From positions 1-64,000 of the forward strand of contig CALVEA010000006.1 of the NCBI GenBank assembly GCA_944326455.1: a stretch of 64,000 nucleotides of DNA, read 5' to 3'. Each line of letters starts with the position of its first letter. Within the stretch, counting starts at the first letter, position 1. The notes under the pieces were generated by a model. That model was not told where the DNA came from. It searched no databases and saw nothing but the letters and a program-made list of their open reading frames with translations. This document shows, in pieces, positions 1 to 9,241 of this stretch. The DNA comes from Candidatus Gastranaerophilales bacterium. GTDB lineage: Bacteria > Cyanobacteriota > Vampirovibrionia > Gastranaerophilales > Gastranaerophilaceae. Made by a program: the position numbers and the translations under genes.

Positions 1-345
1 TACGCTCGGCTCTTCCGCCTGAACCCCTGTACATCCGTAACTCCCGCCTCGCTGGGGCAACTGAGCTACTTCCGCACTCACTTATTAACTTTTCACTCGG
101 CTCAGTTGGTAGAGTACATATCTCAGATACGCTCGGCTCTTCCACCTGAACCCTCGTGCATTCGTAACTCCCGCCTCGCTGGAGCAACTGAGCTACTTCC
201 GCACCCACTTATTAACTTTTCATCCGGCTCAGTTGGTAGAGTACATATCTCAGATACGCTCGGCTCTTCCGCCTGAACCCCTGTACATCCGTAACTCCCG
301 CCTCGCTGGGGCAACTGAGCTACTTCCGCACTCGTTATTACAAGA
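1..345. repeat. 127-bp tandem repeat built from tRNA-like fragments
   Basis: Units start at 1, 128 and 255, giving an exact 127-bp period; the third copy breaks off near 333 and the array probably continues left of the window. Copies differ at about nine positions. Each unit holds a plus-strand tRNA D-arm-like piece (GGCTCAGTTGGTAGAGTA) and, on the minus strand, a piece like the 5' end of a bacterial tRNA (GCGGAAGTAGCTCAGTTG). The two share a 9-bp inverted repeat (GCTCAGTTG / CAACTGAGC). No complete cloverleaf with matching acceptor arms can be drawn. The linker (cttattaactt) resembles the octamer-repeat regions near 60 kb. Confidence 0.8.
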
Positions 346-382
346 TAAATCTTACTTCAAACAAAAATATTTTTCAAGACTT

Positions 383-1015
383 TTATTGTGCAGCCGGAGC
401 AGGCACCTCTTCTGTAAGTGCTGATGAGTTTTGCTCTTCCGGAGCTGTATGTGCATACAGTCTCAAACTCAAATTTGAAAGCAATATTTTCTTATCTTTC
501 TCATAAGGTTTTACAGATAAACTATTTATCCTTATATAATAAGGATATTGATAAATATCCTGAATCAATTTACCCAGATTGATATAGTTAGATACGATTT
601 CCATATTAACATCGCATACAAAATAAATATCTTTACCAAACCTTACAAACTCATCTGATTCCGGATTTGATGCATAATCTATTGACTTAATCTTTACTGA
701 ATTAGCATGAACCATTTCAATTACATCATTATATAAAGTAAAGAACAGTGTATCATTGCCTAAATCAGACTCTACAGGATAATAAATTTTCTTTTGCGAA
801 CCTGTGATTGAATCTTTAATCTTCTTAATCTTAGTTTTAACAATATTAAGCTTCTGCTCTAAATCACTTACTTCTTTTTGCTTTGAATTAATGGTGGTTG
901 TCAATGTTGTTAGTTCGGTAATCTTCGGCACAACCATCTTATAACTTACAAAAATTAAAAGCAATGCTGCACCAACAAAAGCCATTACACCATAATATCT
1001 TCTATATTTTTCCAT
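383..1015 (-). CDS. pilO: PilO-like type IV pilus inner-membrane alignment protein
   Basis: This 210-aa protein has a short cytoplasmic start, one membrane segment at about residues 9-29, a coiled coil at about 33-75, and a globular periplasmic part. That is the PilO layout. In type IV pili PilO pairs with PilN to link the cytoplasmic PilM ring to the outer machinery. The ATG has an AAGGA Shine-Dalgarno at good spacing and lies 15 bp after the PilM-PilN fusion, so the two are one operon. The C-terminal tail is rich in Ala, Pro and Glu. Sequence identity to PilO is weak by eye; the call rests on topology plus the neighbour. Confidence 0.72.
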   Translation of the reverse strand: MEKYRRYYGVMAFVGAALLLIFVSYKMVVPKITELTTLTTTINSKQKEVSDLEQKLNIVKTKIKKIKDSITGSQKKIYYPVESDLGNDTLFFTLYNDVIEMVHANSVKIKSIDYASNPESDEFVRFGKDIYFVCDVNMEIVSNYINLGKLIQDIYQYPYYIRINSLSVKPYEKDKKILLSNLSLRLYAHTAPEEQNSSALTEEVPAPAAQ

Positions 1016-1030
1016 TGTTCAATCCTTTAT

Positions 1031-2701
1031 TTATTCAATCGGTTCTAAATCCGGTAATGCTCCGGCTGCTGAATTATTAGCACCTTTTTCGCCTTCTTGT
1101 TTCTTAGACGTTATATTTGTCTTCTTGATTTCGGGTGCATCGGAAATCCTGAATTGATAGTAATCTGCATTCAAAGAAGTGATTACAGAATCAGTATCAA
1201 AACTCTCAGTATCTGAAATTTCTTGCAAACTTGAAGAAATTGTAGCAAGCCCGAGTTTTTGTAATTTTATATTAGAATTAGGATCATAATCCTTAATATT
1301 TCTAAAGAAGCTATACACGCTCTCCAAATTATCAGCCTGACCTTCAATTGTTGTATTGTCGCCAAGCTCTAAAGAGGTAAGCCATAATTTTTTCGGAATT
1401 TCTGTTCCTACAATTGTGTAATATGTGTAAATATTTTTGTTACGAACTAATCCCATACGGATTTCATCACCTTCATCAAATAGTTCTGAAGATACTGACT
1501 CGTTTTCCTTCAAATATTGATTAATGTTTGAAATCTTTTTATCTAAATCTGCAACCTGTGCTTTTTTCTGCCCAATTAGGTTCAGCAGAAAAGTCATAGA
1601 AATACCCACTATCACAACCAGGACGATAGCAAGAGCAATTATAACTTTTATCATATTCTCCATTGAAAGTTCAAAGGAAATAGAATTAAACTTCAAAACA
1701 GGAGGCTGTTCTAATAAATACACATCCCCTAATGAACTGTTGAATAAGTTCAAATGTGCATTCGAAAATGCCGTAAAATCTCTGTTAATTCCTGCACCTA
1801 TTACATCAATTGATATAAGGTTTGCAACACTCTCATCAACTTCCGGTCCTACCTCCAAGAAAGATTCTTTAGCGTAATTATTAGCTTCTTGGTGAATAAT
1901 AGGAGCATTGTATTCCAACTGTCCGGCAAGAATTTCTGCACTTATAATATTTGTCTTTGAAACAACGCAAAGATATTGTGACGGGAACTGTCTCAACACA
2001 GGCTTAACAGCTGCCAATACTGTTGAGTAGTTTTCAGCATCACCTAAAACCTCACCGATACTAATTTTTTCTTCTATACAGTCAACATAGTTTCTGCCCT
2101 GCATAGGAATAACTCTGCAATAGCTGTTATCAACAAGCAATAACAACCAAGAAGAACTTGGATTTACATCAACCCTTTCTTTGTAAATCAAAGCATTTAA
2201 AGTTGAGTTGACAGAAGTATCTATTCCAACAAGTTTATACCCAAGATCTTTTATCTGCATTGCGATTTCAATCAGCATTGTCTTTTGTGCTGCCGTATAC
2301 GCAATTTTGTTAAACTGAATGGTTGAATTTGGCAATTGCGCCGCATCAATAGCAGGCTCTTCATTCCCAAAAATCGGATGTTCAATTAACTCTTCCTGAA
2401 TTGCATTAATAATTTGCTCTTCATTCAAAGATGCAGGATAATCTTTTACCTTAAAAGTTACTGCAGGCAGGTTCAATACAATCTCAGAACCTTTTGGAAT
2501 CTGCAATTCCATTAATAAATCCTGCAAAGTTTCTTTAAAAATATCCAAATCCGCAATTTCCTTGCGGTTATTATCATAAGCAAGCTGCCTGAATCCGTAT
2601 TTTAAAACTGTCTTTGATACAAAATCTATTTGAGCAGCTTCAAGCCCTATTTCCGGGGTAACGGACACCCCCACTACAATATTCTTCTTAAATAATTCCA
2701 T
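1031..2701 (-). CDS. PilM-PilN fusion protein, type IV pilus assembly
   Basis: The 556-aa protein reads as PilM fused to PilN. Residues 1-340 resemble the actin-like PilM fold, but the usual glycine/aspartate-rich phosphate-1 loop is replaced by a weak VVGVSVTPEIG, so nucleotide binding may be altered. A membrane segment lies at about 350-374, followed by a coiled coil (375-405) and a PilN-like ferredoxin-fold part with the typical IPKKLWLTSLELGD and IEGQADNLESV stretches (about 435-465). The tail is disordered. PilM and PilN are normally separate proteins that bind through the PilN N-terminus, so the fusion would fix a 1:1 ratio. AGGAAG precedes the ATG. pilO follows. Confidence 0.75.
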   Translation of the reverse strand: MELFKKNIVVGVSVTPEIGLEAAQIDFVSKTVLKYGFRQLAYDNNRKEIADLDIFKETLQDLLMELQIPKGSEIVLNLPAVTFKVKDYPASLNEEQIINAIQEELIEHPIFGNEEPAIDAAQLPNSTIQFNKIAYTAAQKTMLIEIAMQIKDLGYKLVGIDTSVNSTLNALIYKERVDVNPSSSWLLLLVDNSYCRVIPMQGRNYVDCIEEKISIGEVLGDAENYSTVLAAVKPVLRQFPSQYLCVVSKTNIISAEILAGQLEYNAPIIHQEANNYAKESFLEVGPEVDESVANLISIDVIGAGINRDFTAFSNAHLNLFNSSLGDVYLLEQPPVLKFNSISFELSMENMIKVIIALAIVLVVIVGISMTFLLNLIGQKKAQVADLDKKISNINQYLKENESVSSELFDEGDEIRMGLVRNKNIYTYYTIVGTEIPKKLWLTSLELGDNTTIEGQADNLESVYSFFRNIKDYDPNSNIKLQKLGLATISSSLQEISDTESFDTDSVITSLNADYYQFRISDAPEIKKTNITSKKQEGEKGANNSAAGALPDLEPIE

Positions 2702-2721
2702 GCCTGTTTCTTCCTATTTTT

Positions 2722-2739
2722 TTTTATTGTACAATAAAA
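2722..2739. promoter_or_regulatory. Symmetric divergent promoter between pilMN and nadA
   Basis: An 18-bp perfect palindrome, TTTTATTGTACAATAAAA, sits between the divergent pilMN and nadA genes. It carries a TACAAT -10-like hexamer on each strand (plus 2730-2735, minus 2731-2726), overlapping at the centre. It may be a bidirectional -10 element or an operator. Confidence 0.45.
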
Positions 2740-2766
2740 TTTAATTTTTGTACACAGGGTAAATAG

Positions 2767-3675
2767 ATGAACGATATTGTAGAGAGAATAAATAAACTAA
2801 AGAAAGAAAAAAACGCAATAATATTGGCTCACAGCTATCAAAACATAGAAATTGACCAGGTTGCCGATTATGTTGGAGATTCCCTATACCTGAGCCGCAA
2901 AGCAAAAGATACAAATGCAGATATTATCGTATTTGCAGGAGTTTATTTTATGGCACAAACCGCCAAGATTATTTCTCCGGAAAAGAAAGTTCTTTTACCG
3001 GATATTAATGCAGGCTGTCTTATGGCTGACATGATTAACCTACACCAAACGGTTGATTTTAAAAATCAGTACCCCGGACTTCCTGTTGTATGCTATATCA
3101 ATTCTACTGCCGAAGTAAAGGCTGAATGCGACATCTGCTGTACAAGTTCCAATGCGGTAGAAATTGTCAAAAGCTTAAATTCAAAAAGGGTTCTTTTTGT
3201 ACCCGATGCCAATTTAGGCAAGTGGGTTGAATCCCGCCTTGACGGTGTTGAAGTCATTACATATAACGGCAACTGCCCGGTTCATCATAATGTAACCGTC
3301 TCAGATATCATTCACGCAAGAAAAAAATATCCGGATGCAAAAATACTCATTCATCCGGAATGCAAGCCGGAAGTCAGCGCCTTGGGAGACTATGTCGGCA
3401 GTACAAGCGGAATTATTAACTACGTTAAAAGAAGTAACGAAAAACGTTTTGTCATTGTTACCGAAAAAGGAGTCGCAGAAAGGCTCGAAAGAGATTACCC
3501 GGACAAAGAGTTCATTATAATTAAAGACAACATGCTTTGTGACAGCATGAAACTCACCACTCTTGAAGAAATCCTTTATGCTCTTGAGCGCGAGCGCCAT
3601 GAAATCACACTTGACGACAGCGTAAGAGAACTTAGCTCCAATTGCATTGAAAGAATGTTGAGGGTATCAAAATGA
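2767..3675 (+). CDS. nadA: Quinolinate synthase NadA
   Basis: This 302-aa protein condenses iminoaspartate with dihydroxyacetone phosphate to quinolinate in NAD synthesis. Family motifs are clear: ILAHSYQNIEIDQVADYVGDS near the N-terminus, PDINAGCLMADM, FVPDANLGKWV, GNCPVHH, HPECKPEV and YVGSTSGII. Cysteines in GCLMAD, HPECKPE and NMLCDSMKLTTLE are the expected [4Fe-4S] ligands, and the length is normal. AGGGT precedes the ATG. The stop overlaps the rlmB start (ATGA). nadB and nadC are not in the window. Confidence 0.95.
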   Translation: MNDIVERINKLKKEKNAIILAHSYQNIEIDQVADYVGDSLYLSRKAKDTNADIIVFAGVYFMAQTAKIISPEKKVLLPDINAGCLMADMINLHQTVDFKNQYPGLPVVCYINSTAEVKAECDICCTSSNAVEIVKSLNSKRVLFVPDANLGKWVESRLDGVEVITYNGNCPVHHNVTVSDIIHARKKYPDAKILIHPECKPEVSALGDYVGSTSGIINYVKRSNEKRFVIVTEKGVAERLERDYPDKEFIIIKDNMLCDSMKLTTLEEILYALERERHEITLDDSVRELSSNCIERMLRVSK

Positions 3676-4433
3676 CAGAAAATTCTTCATATATATACGG
3701 AAAAAATGCCGTTATTGAAGCTCTGGAATCCGGAAACAGAGAGTTTAACAGAATTCTTATTTCCAATACTGCGCGCTCGGATGAAAAAATCGAAAAAATA
3801 AAAGAGCTTGCCAAAAAGAATGGAGCAATTTTTCAATTTGTAACAAAAGATAAGCTTAACCAATTGGTTCCGGAAGCAAGACATCAGGGGGTAATTGCAC
3901 AGGTTTCTCCGGTCAAATATGAAGATATTGACGATTTTATAGAAAAAAATGCCGGGAATTTGACCTCTGTAGTTATTCTTGACGGAGTCGAAGATTCGCA
4001 TAACCTTGGAGCCATTATACGTTCGGCTGTATGCGCCGGGGTCAAGGGAATTATACTCCCGTCAAGGCGAGGCGTACTTATAAACTCTACTGTTGAAAAA
4101 ACCAGCGCCGGCGCGGTTAATAATATTTCCGTAATCAAAGTAAACAGTCTGGTTAATGCTGTACAAAAATTAAAAGAAAACAACTACTGGGTAATTGCTT
4201 CCGATCATCATGCGGAAGATAATTATTATAACATTAATTATACTGATATGAATTTTGCTTTAATTATGGGAGCCGAGCACTCCGGGATATCAAAGTCTCT
4301 GCTCAAGCTTTCTGATTTTAAAGTTAAAATTCCCATGTTAACAAATTTTAATTCTTTAAATGTTTCTAATGCTGCTGCTATAATATTATTTGAAAGTGTG
4401 CGGCAAAAATTAACAGCGAATTTAAAAAAATGA
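3672..4433 (+). CDS. rlmB: SpoU/TrmH family rRNA 2'-O-methyltransferase, RlmB-like
   Basis: The 253-aa protein has the N-terminal RNA-binding substrate domain ([12 protein letters not shown]) and a SPOUT methyltransferase domain with the three family motifs: [26 protein letters not shown] and [11 protein letters not shown], which form the SAM-binding knot. RlmB methylates G2251 of 23S rRNA; the related YsgA/TrmH enzymes are hard to separate by eye, so the exact target is inferred. It overlaps nadA by 4 bp and is followed 7 bp later by the sigma factor gene. Confidence 0.88.
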   Translation: MTENSSYIYGKNAVIEALESGNREFNRILISNTARSDEKIEKIKELAKKNGAIFQFVTKDKLNQLVPEARHQGVIAQVSPVKYEDIDDFIEKNAGNLTSVVILDGVEDSHNLGAIIRSAVCAGVKGIILPSRRGVLINSTVEKTSAGAVNNISVIKVNSLVNAVQKLKENNYWVIASDHHAEDNYYNINYTDMNFALIMGAEHSGISKSLLKLSDFKVKIPMLTNFNSLNVSNAAAIILFESVRQKLTANLKK

Positions 4434-4440
4434 GGTTTAT

Positions 4441-5442
4441 ATGGTTAAACAAAAAGATAAACTCAATATTATGATAGACGATATCTCCGATGAAGGAGTT
4501 GATTTTAACAGTATTGAACCTGTGGAAGATTTAGATGACGATAATATTTCGATAGAAGAGCCAAAAACTCAAGAAAGCTTGTCTTCCGTCAACTCTGATG
4601 ACTCTGTAAGAATCTATCTTCAGCAGATAGGTAAAATTCCGCTCCTTTCAGCAGAAGAAGAACTTGAAGTTGCCAAGCAAATCTATGAAACAAAAAGCGA
4701 AATCGCCAGAAAAGTTCTTATTAATGCCAACTTAAGACTTGTTGTCAGTATTGCTAAAAAATATATCGGACGCGGGTTATCTTTTCTTGATTTAATTCAG
4801 GAAGGGAACATGGGACTTATTAAAGCAACCGAGAAATTCGATTATACAAAAGGATACAAATTTTCAACTTATGCGACCTGGTGGATTCAGCAATCAATTA
4901 CAAGAGCTATCGCAGATAAAGCGCGTATCATCAGGCTGCCTATTCACTTGATTGAATCTATCAACAAGATTAAGAAAGCAACTGTAGATTTGACAACAGA
5001 GCTTGGAAGAATACCGGTAAAACAAGAAATTGCCGACAAGCTCGGAATTTCGGTATCAAAACTCACCTCAATCATCAAATCTACCCAGTCAACCATTAGT
5101 ATCGACACGCCTACCGGGCAAAAAGATGATTCAAACAAGATTATAGACTACATTGTGGATGAATCTACTCTTGCACCGGAATCTCTTGTATCACAAGAAA
5201 GCCTTTTGGATGATATTAAAGGTATGCTGGAACAGCTGAGCCAGAAAGAAAGAGATGTTTTAATCCTTCGTTTTGGGCTTAATAATGACGGAAATAAAAA
5301 GACTCTGGATGAAATTGGTACCATATACGGCGTTTCAAGAGAACGAATCCGCCAGATTGAAAACAGAGCTATTTCTAAACTAAAAAAACTTTGTAAAAAC
5401 AAAAACCTGACATCGGGCTTAAAAAATTATTTTGGAGCATAA
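4441..5442 (+). CDS. rpoD: RNA polymerase sigma factor, RpoD/SigA type
   Basis: The 333-aa sigma-70 factor has an acidic N-terminal stretch, region 1.2 ([15 protein letters not shown]), region 2 with [20 protein letters not shown] and [19 protein letters not shown] (core binding and -10 recognition), region 3, and region 4 with the helix-turn-helix [20 protein letters not shown]. There is little of region 1.1, as in cyanobacterial-type factors. It could be the principal factor or a group 2 paralogue. GAGGT precedes the ATG. It is co-directional with nadA, rlmB and the TPR gene. Confidence 0.9.
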   Translation: MVKQKDKLNIMIDDISDEGVDFNSIEPVEDLDDDNISIEEPKTQESLSSVNSDDSVRIYLQQIGKIPLLSAEEELEVAKQIYETKSEIARKVLINANLRLVVSIAKKYIGRGLSFLDLIQEGNMGLIKATEKFDYTKGYKFSTYATWWIQQSITRAIADKARIIRLPIHLIESINKIKKATVDLTTELGRIPVKQEIADKLGISVSKLTSIIKSTQSTISIDTPTGQKDDSNKIIDYIVDESTLAPESLVSQESLLDDIKGMLEQLSQKERDVLILRFGLNNDGNKKTLDEIGTIYGVSRERIRQIENRAISKLKKLCKNKNLTSGLKNYFGA

Positions 5443-5447
5443 AATTT

Positions 5448-7208
5448 ATGGCAGATTTAGACAGGATTAATGAACTGGTTGGAAATAAAGAGTTTGAAGA
5501 AGTACTCCCCCTTATTCTGGAAGGCTTGCGAGAATCCCCGGATAATATGGAACTGGTTAAACTTGCGGGACTTACTAATGTCAACCTCAAAAAATGGATT
5601 CAAGCGAGAAACTATTTTGAAACGGTAGTAAAATTTAATCCTGAAGATGCGACCTCCTGGCTTTATCTGGCAAACTGCAACGAGCAATTGGGAGATTTAT
5701 CTTCCGCAAAAAGCGCCTATATTTCCGTAATAAATCTCAGAGAGGAATATATGGAAGCTTATAAGAGCTTATGCATAATTCTTATAAAAATGAACGAAAT
5801 AGATGAAGCGGTTAAGTATGCCCAAAAAGCTTCTGTGATTGATCCGGAAGATTATATTTTTGATTTCATAATAGGAACTGCATACCTTAAAATCAAACAG
5901 TTTGAAAAAGCTCTTTCACCTTTGGCGAAAGCAGTGGAAAAATCACCGGAAAATGTTGGTGTATTTAATAGTTTGGGAACTTGTTATATGGCGCTTGGTA
6001 AAACCGATGAGGCTTTAGATACTTATGAAAAAGCCCTGAAACTCAGTCCGGATAGCGCAATGGCATATTTCAATATTGGTTCCGTTTATCAGATAAAACA
6101 AGACCATAAAAAAGCGTGTGAATACCTCCAAAAAGCCGTTGATATTGATGAAGATGAAACATTTTTAGCTTCGCTTGCAATGTCTGAGGTTAAGCTTGAA
6201 AAATATGAAGATGCGCTAAAACACTATAAACAGCTTGTTCTTTTATGTCCCGGAAAAGAAAATTATAAATATAATTTGGTCACATGCTATGAGGCATTGG
6301 GTGATATTCAAACAGCTATAAGCATGCTTGAAAACATTGTTTATGTAAACCCTAAATTCATCTTGCCGGCACAAAAACTTGCAAGTTTGTATATAAAGAC
6401 CAATCAGCTTAATAAGGCAAAGGAAATTTATGATAATATTCTGCTGAAAAATAAACTCACAGCAGAGACAATGCATCAGTATGCAATTTTATCTTCCAGT
6501 CTCTGTGATACCGATACTGCCGAAAAAATGCTGAAAAAAGTTATTAAAATGAACCCGGATATAGCAAAGGCTCATAAAGATTTGGCTATAATTTATCTTA
6601 ATAAACGGCTTTTCGATTATGCAGAAGATGAATTCAAAACCGCGCTTAAGCTTGCACCTAACGATTTTGAGATAATTTTTGAATACGGCAATTTTCTCTA
6701 CGCAATCTCAAGAAATGTTGATGCTGATTCATACTACCGCGAAGCTCTTGAACTTGAACCGAATAATGTTTTGGCCCTTACTTTTATGGCTTTGAACCAA
6801 CTTGTTTTAAATAACCTTGAGGCTGCACGTGAATATATTATGAAAGCCGTTAAAAATGAGCCGCATCATGAGTATGTTCAATTCTGTGCCGGCAGAATCC
6901 TATATGCGTTAAAAGAATACGAAGAAGCCAAGAGATATTTAATCAAAGCTGTTGAACAGAATCCTGATATTGAAACACAGAACGCTCTGGCACTTACATA
7001 TTTTGAACTTGGAGATTACCAACAGGCGCTAAATATATTTAAAAATATCAACTCTAAATGTCCTGACAGTATCTCGGTACTTATGGATGCTGCACGATGC
7101 TGCGAAAAACTCGGCTTGACAGATGAAGCTCTTAAATATCTATACCGGGTAACGGATATCTTCCCTGATAACGAAGATGCTCACGAAATGATAAGAAAAC
7201 TTTCTTAA
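5448..7208 (+). CDS. Large TPR-repeat protein
   Basis: The 586-aa protein is almost entirely tetratricopeptide repeats, about 15-16 units of 34 residues, with recurring W/Y-x-x-L-G-x-x-Y and A-x-x-x-Y/F-x-x-A-L patterns ending in P. There is no signal peptide or membrane segment, so it is a cytoplasmic scaffold. It starts 5 bp after the sigma factor stop with a GGAGC Shine-Dalgarno, so it is probably co-transcribed. The function is unknown. Its stop overlaps by 4 bp the end of the convergent membrane protein gene. Confidence 0.85.
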   Translation: MADLDRINELVGNKEFEEVLPLILEGLRESPDNMELVKLAGLTNVNLKKWIQARNYFETVVKFNPEDATSWLYLANCNEQLGDLSSAKSAYISVINLREEYMEAYKSLCIILIKMNEIDEAVKYAQKASVIDPEDYIFDFIIGTAYLKIKQFEKALSPLAKAVEKSPENVGVFNSLGTCYMALGKTDEALDTYEKALKLSPDSAMAYFNIGSVYQIKQDHKKACEYLQKAVDIDEDETFLASLAMSEVKLEKYEDALKHYKQLVLLCPGKENYKYNLVTCYEALGDIQTAISMLENIVYVNPKFILPAQKLASLYIKTNQLNKAKEIYDNILLKNKLTAETMHQYAILSSSLCDTDTAEKMLKKVIKMNPDIAKAHKDLAIIYLNKRLFDYAEDEFKTALKLAPNDFEIIFEYGNFLYAISRNVDADSYYREALELEPNNVLALTFMALNQLVLNNLEAAREYIMKAVKNEPHHEYVQFCAGRILYALKEYEEAKRYLIKAVEQNPDIETQNALALTYFELGDYQQALNIFKNINSKCPDSISVLMDAARCCEKLGLTDEALKYLYRVTDIFPDNEDAHEMIRKLS

Positions 7209-8020
7209 ACAGTTTCGTCTATGTTTTTCCCAAGATGAGTTTCTACAAATGTCTTATGGTAGTAATAAAAAATCCCCATGCCGGCAAAGACTATGTAGTA
7301 AAAGTTAATGAGTGTTACTAAAAAATGGAAGATAAGGTTTCCGGCAAATATTGCTGCTGCAATCGACAGAACAAAATTAACCGATATTACTGCCGCATAA
7401 ACCAAAAGAGTCTTTCCAAAATTCTTGCTGAATAAATCTTTTAACGATATAAAGAAAGCAACAAACGGATTCTTGTTTTTAAAAAATATCGCAGGCAGGT
7501 AAAGAATAAGAAGGAAATATGTAAGACTAATAGTTCCAAGGAGAAGCAAGTTCCAAAGATTAAGCTTTGCAAGCTGTTCTGCGGTAAGAGATGTTAAAAA
7601 TAATTTTAACGCATCAGCGGACTCCATTGCCTTACTGAATGCGTCAGAAGAAATTCCCGGATCACCTATACCTTTCATACCTGCAAAATAAGATACTGCC
7701 AGTATTATAATAGATACAACCGCCATAACAAGAATACTTCCGAGTGCCGGCAAAAAGTATTCACCTACACCCGGCGTAAATTCCTTGATAAGCGCATTTG
7801 AATCAGTGTCGTATGAATCTTGCACGGCTTGCTTAATCATGTTACCCCAGCCGGCAATAAATGCACCAAGCATAAGAGTAAATAAGACAATTGCAATAAT
7901 AAGGTTTATTATTTTCCCTGCAGCGGAAAATGTCAGATATATACTCGAAATTAATGAAAAGAGTATAAGCGGGGTTGCCAGTATTATATATTTATTAGTA
8001 AGATTAAAAACTTTGTTCAT
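7205..8020 (-). CDS. Six-TM membrane protein of unknown function
   Basis: This 271-aa protein has about six hydrophobic segments: near 11-30, 35-58, 92-115, 160-180, 205-225 and 230-252. A soluble loop lies between the third and fourth. I recognise no family motif; the shape resembles DUF4013-like or glycerophosphoryl-type membrane domains, but this is not established. GAGGA precedes the ATG. It begins 8 bp after the receiver-ATPase stop and so is the last gene of a three-gene minus-strand operon. Confidence 0.75.
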   Translation of the reverse strand: MNKVFNLTNKYIILATPLILFSLISSIYLTFSAAGKIINLIIAIVLFTLMLGAFIAGWGNMIKQAVQDSYDTDSNALIKEFTPGVGEYFLPALGSILVMAVVSIIILAVSYFAGMKGIGDPGISSDAFSKAMESADALKLFLTSLTAEQLAKLNLWNLLLLGTISLTYFLLILYLPAIFFKNKNPFVAFFISLKDLFSKNFGKTLLVYAAVISVNFVLSIAAAIFAGNLIFHFLVTLINFYYIVFAGMGIFYYYHKTFVETHLGKNIDETV

Positions 8021-8028
8021 TATGTCCT

Positions 8029-9183
8029 CTAAATTCTGTATTTTGTTATTGCCATTTCAACTATGTCATCCGAAACTTTAGAAGCAAAATCTCTAAAGCT
8101 GTTGGCAATATTTGAGTTAGGGTTGATTTCCGAAATTGTAACCCCTTTATTTATTGCTTCCATAATTGAAAAATAATTGTTAGGAATCTTCCAGTATATT
8201 TTTTCGCCCAAAGTTGTTTCAATATCTTCAGCCTTAATTTCATCATTCTCCATAAAGCGGTTTATAATAATTTTAACCTTATCTTCCGGATATCTTCTTG
8301 ATTTAAACAGGTTCAAGCATCTTTGAGAATTTCTTATTGCCGGAATATTTACAATCGTAGTAAATAAAATCCAGTCTGATAAATCCAGTATTTTCAATGA
8401 ATTAGGGTCAATATTTGATGACATATCCACAATTATATATGGAAAAACCCGTTTTAATGCTTGAAATAAATTTGTTATCTGCTGAGGAGTGATACTTTCA
8501 GACTGTTCAATATAATTCGGATCTGATAAAACAAACATAGTAGTTTGTTTATATTTTTCAAATGCCTTTAGCAGAGTATCTTCTTTTTTCTCAATCAAGT
8601 TCTTTATAACATAAGATACATCAAATGCCGGATTTAGATTCAGGAATGTAGAAATATCCCCGAGCTGAAGATTTAAGTCTATTAATGCGACCTTGTCTTT
8701 TGTGGTTTTAGCAAGTTCAGCCGCAAGATTGACAGCTATGGTTGTTTTCCCGATGCCGCCCTTATTTGAATAAACCGTAATAATCTTTGAGGCAGATTCA
8801 TCTTCTTCGTCTTCATGCTGGAGAAAAATACTTACAATACGCTGCAAATCCTCTTTAATAACAGGTTTTGGCAAAAATTCCTTTGCTCCGAGACGCATTG
8901 CTTTTACTATTGAATTTGTTGAATAATCGGCAGAAGTTATAACAATTTTTGAAGTAAAAAGTTTAATCTCCTCAATTGCTGAAAATGTCTTATCCGTACA
9001 GTCCGTAATATCAATAAAAACAATAATATTTCCTTCTCCGGATTTAATCTCGGCAAGTCCCTCCGTATAATTATCAAAAAGTTTTATTTTATCTTCAAAA
9101 CCAAACTCTTCGAGATACGATTTCATAATCTCTCTGGAGTTTTTCTTATGATCCAGCACAATAATTGAAGAAATGTTTTCCAT
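8029..9183 (-). CDS. Receiver domain plus MinD/ParA-type ATPase, CpaE/TadZ-like
   Basis: I chose the ATG at 9183 (384 aa) because AGAGGTG lies 8 nt upstream; the frame stays open to a TTG at 9213. Residues 5-120 form a response-regulator receiver with D58 at the phosphoacceptor place and K106 in LPKPV; the acidic pair is reduced to DH. A deviant Walker A, KGGIGKTT (141-148), and IDLNLQLGD mark a MinD/ParA ATPase. This order is typical of CpaE/TadZ, which localises Tad pilus machinery to the cell pole. No other tad genes lie nearby; instead an Hcp-like gene precedes it and a membrane protein follows. CpaE is my best match, but the partners suggest another role. Confidence 0.8.
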   Translation of the reverse strand: MENISSIIVLDHKKNSREIMKSYLEEFGFEDKIKLFDNYTEGLAEIKSGEGNIIVFIDITDCTDKTFSAIEEIKLFTSKIVITSADYSTNSIVKAMRLGAKEFLPKPVIKEDLQRIVSIFLQHEDEEDESASKIITVYSNKGGIGKTTIAVNLAAELAKTTKDKVALIDLNLQLGDISTFLNLNPAFDVSYVIKNLIEKKEDTLLKAFEKYKQTTMFVLSDPNYIEQSESITPQQITNLFQALKRVFPYIIVDMSSNIDPNSLKILDLSDWILFTTIVNIPAIRNSQRCLNLFKSRRYPEDKVKIIINRFMENDEIKAEDIETTLGEKIYWKIPNNYFSIMEAINKGVTISEINPNSNIANSFRDFASKVSDDIVEMAITKYRI

Positions 9184-9241
9184 ATCTAAAGCACCTCTTA
9201 TTAACCTCTTCAATATACATCAAATTGAAGCCGGATACAAT

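Noticed and set aside
123..424. Two small frames and possible tRNA genes in the first 345 bp
   Set aside because: The frames lie in the tandem repeat, and no complete tRNA cloverleaf with paired acceptor stem can be drawn.
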